From: Kitasatospora sp. NBC_01287 | GTDB taxonomy: Bacteria > Actinomycetota > Actinomycetes > Streptomycetales > Streptomycetaceae | Direction: 5' to 3' | Assembly (NCBI RefSeq): GCF_026340565.1 | Contig: NZ_JAPEPB010000001.1 | Location: forward strand, 1,674,001 to 1,738,000 | DNA length: 64,000 nucleotides | Shown: positions 7,961 through 15,857 of the stretch, one piece after another | Layout of the letters: the number at the start of each line of letters is the position of its first letter | How positions within the stretch are numbered: the first letter of the stretch is position 1 | Notes under the pieces: model-generated | What the model saw: only the letters and a program-made list of their open reading frames with translations | Databases searched by the model: none | Told to the model about the DNA's origin: nothing | Made by a program: the position numbers and the translations under genes

Positions 7961-9007
7961 CTAGTTGAGCAGTTGCAGGCCGTTGACCTGCAGGGCCAGC
8001 GGCGCGCTGGAGACCTTGACCAGCAGCGGCCCCCAGGGCTCACCGCCGTTGATCATGTCCTTGGTGCTGACGGTCCAGTACTGGGTCACGACCAGGTCGA
8101 ACCCGGCAGCCGCGGCACCCGAAGCAGCGGGCGAGGATGCGGGCAGGGACGCGGGCGGGCTCGGCGGCGTGGAGGAGATGTTGTCGAACTGGGCGAGGCA
8201 GGCGTCCGCCGGCGGCGGGCTCTTCTTCTCGTCACCGGGCGCGTACGGGTGCCCGGCGCCCTTGTCCTTGCACTCCACCGTCGCCTCCTGGCCGGTGGCC
8301 GGGTCCCGGTAACCGAGGTCCCAGACCACTTTGGTGAGGGTGGCGGTGGCGTCCACCGAGACGCCGTTCAGCGAGACGTTGACCGTCTGCGGCCCCACCA
8401 CCTCGGCCGCCGGGGCGTTCGGAGTGTCGTACCAGAGCCAGACCGGCACCCCCACCAGCGCCTGGCCCACCGGGGCGCTGTGCGCCGTCGGCGTCTTGAA
8501 CACGAGCTCGTTGAAGGCCATCTGGCCCACCGTCGCGGGCGTCGGTGGTGGCGCGTCGAGGTTCGGCGGCTTGTTCAGGAACTCGGTGTGGCTCTCCGTG
8601 TAGTTGTCACAGGTCAGCAGGTAGATCGAGCCGTCCTTGGGCAGGTTCGTGCCCCAGGACGGATCGTCGGCCGGCGGCTGCGGGACCTCCAGCAGGTAGT
8701 AGCAACCGTCGACGGTGTTGAACCACCCCAGGTCCGGATCCCAGCACGGGTACTGCGCGTTGTTCCACGTGCAGCTCGGCTCACCGGTGGCGCCGCCCCC
8801 GCTGCCGCCGCCCGTCCCACCGGTGCCACCCGTCCCACCGGGCGCACCCGGACTCCCCGGTGTCTGGATCACCACGCAAATCGCCTGGACCACGCAGGGA
8901 TTGAGCCCCCCCGTGGGAGAGGCCGCCTGCGCGGGGATCGTCACCGCCGCCACCAGGCCGGTGAGCAGGATGAGTTGACCAAGAGCTCGACGCATTGTGC
9001 TCAGCAT
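7961..9007 (-). CDS. secreted protein of the tad operon, function unknown
   Basis: 348 aa with a Sec-type signal peptide (MRRALGQLILLTGLVAAVTIPAQAA, AxA cleavage). The ATG overlaps the stop of the lipoprotein gene. The mature protein has several cysteines (NPCVVQAICVV, CTWNNAQYPCWDPDLGWF, GCYYLLEVPQP, LTCDNYTESH), a Gly/Thr-rich linker encoded by short repeats, and a region rich in Pro and Ser. The motif CTWNNAQYPCWDPDLGWFN looks like a small disulfide domain. I do not recognise the family. Its position at the start of the tad transcript suggests a cell-surface or secreted partner of the pilus. Confidence 0.75.
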   Translation of the reverse strand: MLSTMRRALGQLILLTGLVAAVTIPAQAASPTGGLNPCVVQAICVVIQTPGSPGAPGGTGGTGGTGGGSGGGATGEPSCTWNNAQYPCWDPDLGWFNTVDGCYYLLEVPQPPADDPSWGTNLPKDGSIYLLTCDNYTESHTEFLNKPPNLDAPPPTPATVGQMAFNELVFKTPTAHSAPVGQALVGVPVWLWYDTPNAPAAEVVGPQTVNVSLNGVSVDATATLTKVVWDLGYRDPATGQEATVECKDKGAGHPYAPGDEKKSPPPADACLAQFDNISSTPPSPPASLPASSPAASGAAAAGFDLVVTQYWTVSTKDMINGGEPWGPLLVKVSSAPLALQVNGLQLLN

Positions 9008-9708
9008 GTCCGACCTGCCTCGCGAGTGAACTCGAACACCATCCAGATACTTCCGTCCAACCGCAGTACGGCCTGCGCCGGATATCGGGTCAGCCGCTGC
9101 GGCGGATCCTTCAGCGCGCCACTGCTCGGATCACTCTGGTGCCAACCGGAGACATCCACGCAGTCCTCGATCACCGCACTCTGCGAGGAGCCGTTCAGAT
9201 CCAGGCTCCGCACCACCGGGGAAAGCACCGGCTCGCCGGTCATCACCAACTTGGCGGCGTGCAACGAATGGAGGCTCAGCAGGATGTTCCCCAACGCGGT
9301 TCCGTTGGAATAGGCCTTGACCTGAGCACCGTTCGGATCAGCTCCCGAGTAGGCCGCCACCTGCGCCGCCCACCAGTCCTGATAGGCCCCCAGGACAACC
9401 CGGCCGACCGCCCCCGGCGCCCCCGTGGTGGGCGCGGCGCCCGTGGCCGGCGTGCTGCCCGACGAGCCCGCGGCACCGCCCGTTCCCGCACCTGCCGGGG
9501 CACTCGCCACCGCGCTCGGCAGCAGCCCCCCGCCCGTGCCCGGCACCGAAGTACCACCCGCGACATCACCCCCGCCAGGCACGGCGGTTGAAAGCCGCTG
9601 CGCCACCCCCGGCGATCCCCCCGCACAGCCGGCCGTGAAAAGCGTGAGCAGAACCGACGCACCGACCCCGACCGCCCGTAGGCGTAAGAAAGCCTTGCAA
9701 CGGCGCAT
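9001..9708 (-). CDS. lipoprotein of the tad operon, function unknown
   Basis: 235 aa from the ATG at 9708, which is preceded by AGGTGG. The signal peptide ends in a clear lipobox (LFTAGC, lipidated Cys28), so the protein should be anchored to the outer face of the membrane. After a Gly/Ser/Ala-rich linker, the C-terminal domain (about residues 105-235) contains QDWWAAQVAAYSGADPNGAQVKAYS, SAVIEDCVDVSGW and PAQAVLRLDGSIWMVFEFTRE, typical of small actinobacterial SnoaL/NTF2-like secreted domains. It is the first gene of the minus-strand tad operon, with a 4-residue overlap into the next gene. The function is unknown. Confidence 0.78.
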   Translation of the reverse strand: MRRCKAFLRLRAVGVGASVLLTLFTAGCAGGSPGVAQRLSTAVPGGGDVAGGTSVPGTGGGLLPSAVASAPAGAGTGGAAGSSGSTPATGAAPTTGAPGAVGRVVLGAYQDWWAAQVAAYSGADPNGAQVKAYSNGTALGNILLSLHSLHAAKLVMTGEPVLSPVVRSLDLNGSSQSAVIEDCVDVSGWHQSDPSSGALKDPPQRLTRYPAQAVLRLDGSIWMVFEFTREAGRTC

Positions 9709-9841
9709 AGCCCCACCTAGTCGCGACCATCCGACCCGGCCCCGAAGTTGGCAGAAAACACCTGCCAGGTGCCGAAGTGCGGTGTGGGGCACGATTCTTC
9801 GCCAACCCAACCGCGTACGGCAACACCTTGGGCCCCTGACC

Positions 9842-10723
9842 TTACGCGGAAGGCGGATCCGTTGGGGCACTTTCGCGCCACAGAACAGCCAACAGTTCTT
9901 CGGAAACCGACAATCCGGCCAGTGCGCCGCGCACCGCCGCCCGATTGCGCAGCAACAACCGGCCACCCGAAGGAGGGACGAGCAGCCGTGCTTCCAGTCC
10001 TGACGCCAGTTCACCCCAGGCCAGCTCGGCCGCCACCGCGGGATGGAACTCGGCCGGCGCGAGGGCGGGGGGCGCGCCCGGCACTCCGCGCTCCAGCACC
10101 CGCCCCAGCGCCCAACTGAACGAGCCCTCACCACCGGGCAGCACCGCCGAGCGCCCGCGCCGCCCCCCTGGGTAGGGACCGACCCGCCCCCAGAGCGGCA
10201 CGCGGGAGTGCGCGAGGAGCTCGGCCACCCCCTGCTCGCCGTCCAGACCGCCGATCGCCGCCCAGGTCTCCGGCGGGGCCACCGCGTCGACCAGGAGCAG
10301 GGCCTCCTCCTGCGCGCCGTGCACCATGCAGCTCACCACCCAGTCCCAGGCCAGGCCGCGCCGGTAGGCGTTCTCCGGAGTGCTGCCGCCGGCCACCAGC
10401 GCCAGGCGCCGACCGCGCGGGTCGGCGACCAGCTGGCCGAGCAGGCAGACCACCAGCCAGCGGCTCTCCTGGCGGGCCGCCTCGCGCAGCGCGGTCAGCA
10501 TGGTGTTGGCGTCGGCCTCCGGCGGCACCACGGTCACCCGGCAACCCCGGTTGCCGGTGTCGAAGCAGACCGCCGGCAGCGCCTGGGCCAGCACCTGGGC
10601 GCCGTGGGCGGCCAGCGCGGAGCCCCCGTGGCTGCGCTCCGGACCGCCGTTCGCGCCGATCACCACCAGGTCGACCCCGCCCGAAGCCCCGGCCGCCCCC
10701 GCCGTGCCCGCGCCCGTCCCCAT
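9842..10723 (-). CDS. unrecognised protein, possibly a degenerate caspase-like fold
   Basis: 293 aa from the ATG at 10723. The start is uncertain because the open frame continues upstream through a 12-bp tandem repeat. The core runs VDLVVIGANGG, a possible first strand, then LREAARQESRWLVVCLLGQL, RLALVAGGSTPENAYRRGLAWDWV and EEALLLVDAVAPPETW. The spacing matches caspase/metacaspase domains of actinomycetes (LLVGxxxY, then YFAGHG, LALxGTxP, LILDCCxSG). The catalytic His (GHG to GQL) and Cys (DCC to DAV) would be missing. This is my pattern-based inference, not a firm assignment. The C-terminal 100 residues (FHPAVAAELAWGELASGLEARLLV) are helical and unrecognised. The gene is 133 bp upstream of, and co-directional with, the tad operon. 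Confidence 0.6.
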   Translation of the reverse strand: MGTGAGTAGAAGASGGVDLVVIGANGGPERSHGGSALAAHGAQVLAQALPAVCFDTGNRGCRVTVVPPEADANTMLTALREAARQESRWLVVCLLGQLVADPRGRRLALVAGGSTPENAYRRGLAWDWVVSCMVHGAQEEALLLVDAVAPPETWAAIGGLDGEQGVAELLAHSRVPLWGRVGPYPGGRRGRSAVLPGGEGSFSWALGRVLERGVPGAPPALAPAEFHPAVAAELAWGELASGLEARLLVPPSGGRLLLRNRAAVRGALAGLSVSEELLAVLWRESAPTDPPSA

Positions 10724-11054
10724 CACACCCGAGCGCACACCCGAGCGCACACCCGAGCGCACACCCGAGCGCACACCCGAGCGCACACCCGCACCCGCAC
10801 CCGCACCCGCACCCGTCACTCCCGCACCACCCGTCACTCCCGCACCCCTCTTCGCCGTACCCGTCCCCGCTGGTCGCCACTCTGCCGCACCGATGGGCCG
10901 CGACGTGGGTTTCCGCCCGCCGCCGACGGCACGGGAACCGCCCGGCGCCCGGTCAGCACCCCGACCCGCGCCCTGAGCCGCGCCCCGACCCGCGATCCCT
11001 GCTCCGGGACCATGGGCCCTACTGGCCCGCGCCCGACGGGCGCACCATCGGGTT

Positions 11055-11522
11055 ATGGACCGTGTCGACCGTATCGAGGATCTGAGCGAGGCCGAATGCC
11101 TGCGGCTGCTCAGCACCGTGCCCATCGGGCGCGTGGTGTACACCGAGCACGCGCTGCTGCGGGTGCTCCCGGTCCCCTTCCACCTGGGCGCCGACGGGCG
11201 CCTGGCGCTCGCGATGCTCCCCGGCGGCTCGCCGGCCCGCGCCCTGGACGGCACGGTCGCCGCGTTCCAGGCCGACCACCTCGACGAGGCCGCCCGGACC
11301 GGCTGGAGCGTGCTGGTGCACGGGCCCGCCGCGCTGGTCAGGGACCGCGAGCAGCACGCCGAGCTGCTGCGCACCGGCCCGCGGCTCTGGCTGGCCGGGC
11401 AGGAGCCGATGTTCGTGCGGCTCACCGCCGAACTGGTCTCGGGACGCCGACTGCGCGGCCCCGACGAGGAGCCGCGGTTCGCCCACGCGGCCACACCCCG
11501 GGGCCAGGTGACCGGCGGGTAG
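11055..11522 (+). CDS. pyridoxamine 5'-phosphate oxidase-like FMN-binding protein
   Basis: 155 aa. The sequence RIEDLSEAECLRLLSTVPIGRVVYTEHALLRVLPVPFHL is the standard start of small PPOX-type (split beta-barrel) flavin-binding proteins, also annotated as nitroimidazole-resistance-like. WSVLVHGPAALV and PMFVRLTAELVSGRRLRG complete the barrel. Such proteins bind FMN or F420 and act as cytoplasmic reductases or heme/flavin-handling proteins. The substrate cannot be told. No clear ribosome-binding site is visible before the ATG. It is read divergently from the minus-strand block and is followed by maoC. Confidence 0.85.
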   Translation: MDRVDRIEDLSEAECLRLLSTVPIGRVVYTEHALLRVLPVPFHLGADGRLALAMLPGGSPARALDGTVAAFQADHLDEAARTGWSVLVHGPAALVRDREQHAELLRTGPRLWLAGQEPMFVRLTAELVSGRRLRGPDEEPRFAHAATPRGQVTGG

Positions 11523-11605
11523 GGCTACGCTCCCGGGGACGAGCCCGGTCGGACCTCGGCCCGACCCGGCCCGGCCCGGCCCCCGACCATCCTCAGGAGC
11601 GCAGC

Positions 11606-12058
11606 ATGACGACCTTCGCCACCCTCGACGAGCTGACCGCGGCGGTCGGCACCGAGCTCGGCGGCAGCGCCTGGCACACCGTCACCCAGGAGCAGGTCAA
11701 CCTCTTCGCCGAGGCGACCGGCGACCACCAGTGGATCCACGTCGACCCCGAGCGCGCCAAGTCCGGCCCGTTCGGCGGCCCGATCGCGCACGGCTACCTG
11801 ACGCTCTCGCTGATCCCGCTGCTGGCCAAGGAGTGCTACGGGGTCGAGGGGATCAGGATGGCGGTCAACTACGGCTCGGACAAGGTCCGCTTCCCGGCCC
11901 CGCTGCCGGTCGGCACCCCGGTGCGGGCCACCGCCGAGCTGCTCTCGATGACCGAGGTGCCGGGCGGGCGGCAGGCCGTGGTGCGGTTCACCATCGCGAG
12001 CGAGGCCGGCGCCAAGCCGCACTGCGTCGCGGAGACGATCACCCGCTTCTACGTCTGA
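11606..12058 (+). CDS. MaoC-family (R)-hydratase/dehydratase
   Basis: 150 aa, with ATG after AGGAG at good spacing. It is a single hotdog domain carrying the hydratase-2 motif: FAEATGDHQWIHVDPERAKSGPFGGPIAHGYLTLSL, with catalytic Asp and His in DHQWIH. VNYGSDKVRFPAPLPVGTPVRA and the C-terminal AETITRFYV also match. Such proteins hydrate trans-2-enoyl-CoA in lipid or polyketide metabolism, in the cytoplasm. Immediately after the stop codon the DNA turns into a 9-bp tandem repeat (GGCCGACCT). Confidence 0.9.
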   Translation: MTTFATLDELTAAVGTELGGSAWHTVTQEQVNLFAEATGDHQWIHVDPERAKSGPFGGPIAHGYLTLSLIPLLAKECYGVEGIRMAVNYGSDKVRFPAPLPVGTPVRATAELLSMTEVPGGRQAVVRFTIASEAGAKPHCVAETITRFYV

Positions 12059-12079
12059 CCCGGCCGACCCGTCTGCCCC

Positions 12080-12130
12080 GGCCGACCTGGCCGACCTGGC
12101 CGACCTGGCCGACCCGGCCGACCCGGCCGA
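12080..12130. repeat. 9-bp tandem repeat after maoC stop
   Basis: About six copies of GGCCGACCT or GGCCGACCC follow the maoC stop within some 20 bp. They lie in the 328-bp gene-free stretch 12059-12386. The rest of that stretch holds an unremarkable GC-rich segment and the hairpin at 12333-12363. Confidence 0.85.
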
Positions 12131-12332
12131 CACGTCCGACCCGCCGCCGGCGGCCGACCTGACGTATCGTCGGCCCGCTCGCGCCGGGCGCCCGAACGGC
12201 GGGCCGATCAAGCGATCCACCGCGCCCGCCCCGTGCGCGCCCGGTAGTCTCCCGATGAGATGTTGATCGTCATGACGTACTGATCCGTTCGAGCGGGCGC
12301 CCGGCGGCCCTGGCCGCACCGGTGCCCGCTCT

Positions 12333-12363
12333 CCATGGTGCCGCCGGCACGGCGGCACCATGG
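12333..12363 (+). promoter_or_regulatory. perfect 13-bp hairpin just upstream of the metallo-hydrolase gene
   Basis: CCATGGTGCCGCC, a 5-nt loop (GGCAC), then GGCGGCACCATGG. It ends 23 bp before the GTG start at 12387 and includes the alternative ATG at 12360, which would be buried in the stem. It could be a terminator for the upstream transcript or a leader structure controlling translation. No U-run follows. Confidence 0.7.
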
Positions 12364-12386
12364 ACGTCCCGCTCCCAGGAGGTGCC

Positions 12387-13619
12387 GTGCCCGGCCCCGC
12401 CCCCAGCTCGTCCCGACTCACCGATCTTCGCGGTCTGACGGCCGCCGGCTGGCGACGGATCCGGACGGACGCCTTCGGCGCCGTCCCCACCGGTGCGCGC
12501 CTGGAGCGGATCCGGCGCAGCCCGAACTTCGTGGACGGCGCCTTCCGCAATCCGGTGCCCACCCGGCGGCTGGTCTACGAGAAGTCGCCGCTGGAGATCA
12601 CCCGCGCCCAGCTCGCCACCGACAAGGCCCGCCGGGTGCCCGCCCGCCCGATCCCGGTGCACCGGCTGCGCTCCGCCGAGCTCGCCACCGCGCCCGCCTC
12701 GGGGCTGCGGCTGACCTGGCTGGGCCACGCCACCGTGTTGGCCGAGCTGGACGGCCGCCGTGTGCTCTTCGACCCGGTCTGGGGGGTGCGTTGCTCACCG
12801 TTCCCCGGAATCGGCCCCAAGCGGCTGCACCCGATGCCGATCCGGCTGGCCGACCTCGGCCCGGTGGACGTGGTGGTGATCTCCCACGACCACTACGACC
12901 ACCTCGACATGACGACGATCCGGGCGCTGATCGGCTCCGGCGCCCGGTTCGCCGCCCCGCTCGGGGTGGGCGCGCACCTGGAGCACTGGGGCGTGCCGGC
13001 CGCCCGGATCACCGAGCTGGACTGGTGGGAGTCGGCCGAGGTGGCCGGCCTGACCCTGACCGCGACCCCGGCCCGGCACTACTGCAGCCGCGGCCCGCGC
13101 ACCGACCCGCAGATGCTCTGGGCCTCCTGGGCAGTGGCCGGGCCCGAGCACCGGGTCTTCCACAGCGGGGACACCGGCTACTTCCCCGGCTTCGAGCGGA
13201 TCGGCGAGCTGCTCGGCCCGTTCGACGCGACGATGACCCAGGTCGGTGCCTACAGCAAGTTCTGGCCCGAGGTGCACATGACCCCGGAGGAGGGCGTGCG
13301 GGCCCACCTGGACCTGCGCGGTGGGCTGCTGCTGCCGATCCACTGGGCCACCTTCAACCTGGCACCGCACCCCTGGGAGGAGCCCGCCGAGCGGACGGTG
13401 GCGGCGGCCGCGGCCCTCGGCGCCGCGCTGGCGGTGCCGCTGCCCGGCGCGCCGTTCGAGCCGGCCGAGCCGCCCGCGCCGCACGCCTGGTGGCGGACGG
13501 TGGCGGGCCTGCCCGCGTCGGCGCCCGCCCCGGCACCGGCCGAGCGCCCGGCGGCCACGGCGGCCCCCACGGCACCGGCCGCGCCGGGGCTGGGCCACGA
13601 GGACGAGGTCCCGGCCTGA
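12387..13619 (+). CDS. MBL-fold metallo-hydrolase, NAPE-PLD-like
   Basis: 410 aa from the GTG at 12387, which follows AGGAGG. The in-frame ATG at 12360 lies in a hairpin. Metal-binding motif: VVISHDHYDHLDMTTI (HxHxDH), with later ligands in LTATPARHYCSRGPR, RVFHSGDTGYFPGF and LPIHWATFNLAPHPW. The order and the LTWLGHATVLAELDGRRVLFDPVW start match the NAPE-hydrolysing phospholipase D-like branch of the beta-lactamase fold, usually annotated in bacteria as MBL-fold hydrolase. Two zinc ions are expected. The C-terminal 60 residues are Ala/Pro-rich. The physiological substrate is unknown. Confidence 0.9.
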   Translation: MPGPAPSSSRLTDLRGLTAAGWRRIRTDAFGAVPTGARLERIRRSPNFVDGAFRNPVPTRRLVYEKSPLEITRAQLATDKARRVPARPIPVHRLRSAELATAPASGLRLTWLGHATVLAELDGRRVLFDPVWGVRCSPFPGIGPKRLHPMPIRLADLGPVDVVVISHDHYDHLDMTTIRALIGSGARFAAPLGVGAHLEHWGVPAARITELDWWESAEVAGLTLTATPARHYCSRGPRTDPQMLWASWAVAGPEHRVFHSGDTGYFPGFERIGELLGPFDATMTQVGAYSKFWPEVHMTPEEGVRAHLDLRGGLLLPIHWATFNLAPHPWEEPAERTVAAAAALGAALAVPLPGAPFEPAEPPAPHAWWRTVAGLPASAPAPAPAERPAATAAPTAPAAPGLGHEDEVPA

Positions 13620-13622
13620 CCT

Positions 13623-13677
13623 CCGGGTGACCGCCTGACCGCCTGACCGCCGGCCTGGTGGCCCGGCGGTCACCCGG
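13623..13677. terminator. convergent terminator between the metallo-hydrolase and DUF389 genes
   Basis: A perfect 13-bp inverted repeat (CCGGGTGACCGCC and GGCGGTCACCCGG) with a 29-nt GC-rich loop, between two convergent genes. The right arm overlaps the stop codon of the DUF389 gene. The loop holds TGACCGCC direct repeats that begin beside the metallo-hydrolase stop. Confidence 0.7.
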
Positions 13678-14611
13678 CGGCGGCGTGGCGGCGCCTGATC
13701 AGCCTCCACGCCGCCCGCTGCACCACCAGCGTCAGCACCCCGGCGACCACGATCCCGGAGAGGTTGATCAGCAGCTGCACCGCCGAGCCGCGCGCCTGCG
13801 CGACCTGCGCGTAGGCCAGCGCCACCGCCGCGTTGGCCGCCGCCGGCACCGTGGTCACCGAGATCGCCACCCCCACCAGCGCACCGGACTTGGCCGAGGT
13901 GAGCGAGAGCAGCCCGGCGACACCGGCCAGGAAGGCCACCACGAAGGAGAGCGCGTCCGGCTGCCAGATGAACGCGGTGTTCGGCCGCGACCCGTCGAAG
14001 TCCGCCACGGTGAAGAGCCCGAGGCCGTCCATCATCAGCGAGAACAAGATGGTCAGCGCGATCGCCACCACGAAGCCGCCGAGCAGCGCGACCAGCGAGC
14101 GCAGCGCCAGGCGGGGCCGGCGCTGAACCAGCGCCACGCAGATCCCGGCGAGCGGGCCGAACTCCGGACCCACCACCATCGCCCCGACGATCAGCACCGC
14201 GCTGTCCAGCACCACGCCGCAGGCGGCCAGCATGGTCGCGGTCACGATGAAGGCCAGGTAGGTGTAGGAGAAGGCGCTCTCCTCGTGGGTGGTCTCGCTG
14301 ACCGCCTCCCAGACCAGCGCGTCCGAGCTTTCACCGGGCGCCAGCCGCTCGGCCTCCCGGGCAGCGGCCGAGATGGCCAGCTGCAGCTGCGCGACGTCGA
14401 TCGCGCCGTGCTCGGGCAGCCCGCTGGCCCGCAGCCGCCCGAGCAGTTCGTCGGCCCCCTCGCGGGCCACGTCGCAGAGCACCACGTCCCCGGGCGGGCG
14501 CACCGCGGCGTCCGGCAACCTGACGACGTGCGTGACTCCGACGCAGTCGTCCAGGATCTCGGCCACGGTGCGCCGCAGGTCGGCGGGGACGATCAGACGC
14601 AGGTGCAGCAC
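13670..14611 (-). CDS. DUF389 (TIGR00341-type) membrane protein
   Basis: 313 aa from the GTG at 14611 (LHLRLIVPADLRRTVAEIL), which has GGGAG 6 bp upstream. A longer frame begins at 14650. The N-terminal 110 residues form a small ferredoxin-like domain (VVLCDVAREGADELLGRL). The rest has six or so membrane helices: SYTYLAFIVTATMLAACGVV, SAVLIVGAMVVGPEFGPLAG (the conserved GAMVVGPEFGPL family motif), SLVALLGGFVVAIALTILFS, FVVAFLAGVAGLLSLTSA and LLINLSGIVVAGVLTLVVQ. The family is widespread in actinobacteria, and its function is unestablished. It is read convergently to the metallo-hydrolase. Confidence 0.9.
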   Translation of the reverse strand: MLHLRLIVPADLRRTVAEILDDCVGVTHVVRLPDAAVRPPGDVVLCDVAREGADELLGRLRASGLPEHGAIDVAQLQLAISAAAREAERLAPGESSDALVWEAVSETTHEESAFSYTYLAFIVTATMLAACGVVLDSAVLIVGAMVVGPEFGPLAGICVALVQRRPRLALRSLVALLGGFVVAIALTILFSLMMDGLGLFTVADFDGSRPNTAFIWQPDALSFVVAFLAGVAGLLSLTSAKSGALVGVAISVTTVPAAANAAVALAYAQVAQARGSAVQLLINLSGIVVAGVLTLVVQRAAWRLIRRRHAAAG

Positions 14612-14684
14612 GGCGTACTCCCGGGGCGGAAGGCGGGTAACGCACCTCACAGTGCCGGGTGGAGCCTTCTGCCACTATGAGCGG

Positions 14685-15629
14685 ATGGCAGACGCACCGG
14701 TGCGGGACCACCAGACGGACGAGGACCGGGACCGGCCCACCGGGGTCAGGGTCGGCTCCTTCCTCGACCTGCTGCGGATCGAGGAGTTGGACGAGGACCT
14801 GTACCGGGGCCAGTGCCACGCCGGCGCGCCGCTGCGCGCCTTCGGCGGCCAGGTGGCGGCCCAGGCGCTGATCGCGGGCGGTCGCACGCTGCCCGCCGGG
14901 CGCGCGGTGCACTCGCTGCACGGCTACTTCCTGAGACCCGGCGATCCGACCAGACCGATCCTCTACCAGGTGGAGCGGATCCGGGACGGCCACTCCTACG
15001 CCACCCGCCGGGTGACCGCCGTGCAGCGCGGCGAGGCGATCTTCACCCTCTCCGCCTCGGTCAAGCGGCCCGAGCGGTCCAGCGAGCGCCAGCGCACCAT
15101 GCCGCCGGTGCCCGGCCCGGAGGAGTTGCCCGACCCGATCCCGGGCTGGGCCCAGGCCGACCCGGAGGACTTCGACCAGGCGGCCGGCTTCCACTCGCTG
15201 GACATCCGCTTCATCCCACCGGGCGCCCCCGGCATGCCGGCCGAGACAGAAGGCGTGCCGCAGCAGTTCGTCTGGCTGCGCACCGGCTCGCCGCTGCCGG
15301 CCGACGACGACCTGCTGCACGTCTGCGCGCTGACCTACCTCTCCGATCTGACGCTGGCCGCCACCACCGCGCTGCACCTGCAGCCGCACCGGTTCCAGCG
15401 CAGCGAGCCGCCGCTGATCACGCTGGCCTCGCTGGACCACGCGATGTGGTTCCACCGCCCGTTCCGGGCGGACGAGTGGCTGCTCTTCGCCCAGCGCAGC
15501 CCGTCGGCCTCGGACGGGCGGGGGCTGGCGCTGGGCGAGTTCTACAGCCGGGACGGGCTGCTGGTCGCCTCCGCGGTGCAGGAGACCCTGGTGCGCGAGC
15601 GCCGCCCGGCACCACGCGGCACGGCCTGA
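14685..15629 (+). CDS. tesB: acyl-CoA thioesterase II
   Basis: 314 aa. It has the double-hotdog structure of TesB: an N-terminal half with GQCHAGAPLRAFGGQVAAQAL, VHSLHGYFLRPGD and YATRRVTAVQRGEAIFTLSASV, and a C-terminal half with LTYLSDLTLAATTAL, LASLDHAMWFHRPFRADEWLLF and GEFYSRDGLLVASAVQETLVR. The active-site Asp, Ser/Thr and Gln of the family are expected in LDHAMWF, SDLTL and SAVQE. It hydrolyses medium- and long-chain acyl-CoA in the cytoplasm. The ATG at 14685 gives the family's usual length. No strong ribosome-binding site is visible. It is divergent from the DUF389 gene. Confidence 0.92.
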   Translation: MADAPVRDHQTDEDRDRPTGVRVGSFLDLLRIEELDEDLYRGQCHAGAPLRAFGGQVAAQALIAGGRTLPAGRAVHSLHGYFLRPGDPTRPILYQVERIRDGHSYATRRVTAVQRGEAIFTLSASVKRPERSSERQRTMPPVPGPEELPDPIPGWAQADPEDFDQAAGFHSLDIRFIPPGAPGMPAETEGVPQQFVWLRTGSPLPADDDLLHVCALTYLSDLTLAATTALHLQPHRFQRSEPPLITLASLDHAMWFHRPFRADEWLLFAQRSPSASDGRGLALGEFYSRDGLLVASAVQETLVRERRPAPRGTA

Positions 15630-15857
15630 CGGCACGGCACGGCACACGCAGCAGGTGGCGGCGGGCGGGGGGCCTCGGGCGGCGCTCCACCGTCCGGGTG
15701 AAACCACGCACGGCCGCCGACGGCGCCCCGGCCCTTGGCAGCGCTGGCCACCGACCTGAGCTGCCGTGCTGACGCTGCGTCGACACGACCTGACTCAACG
15801 TCATGATCGTGCGATGCTGGTGGACGTTTTGCCGGTCCAGCCGAAGGCACCCCAGTC

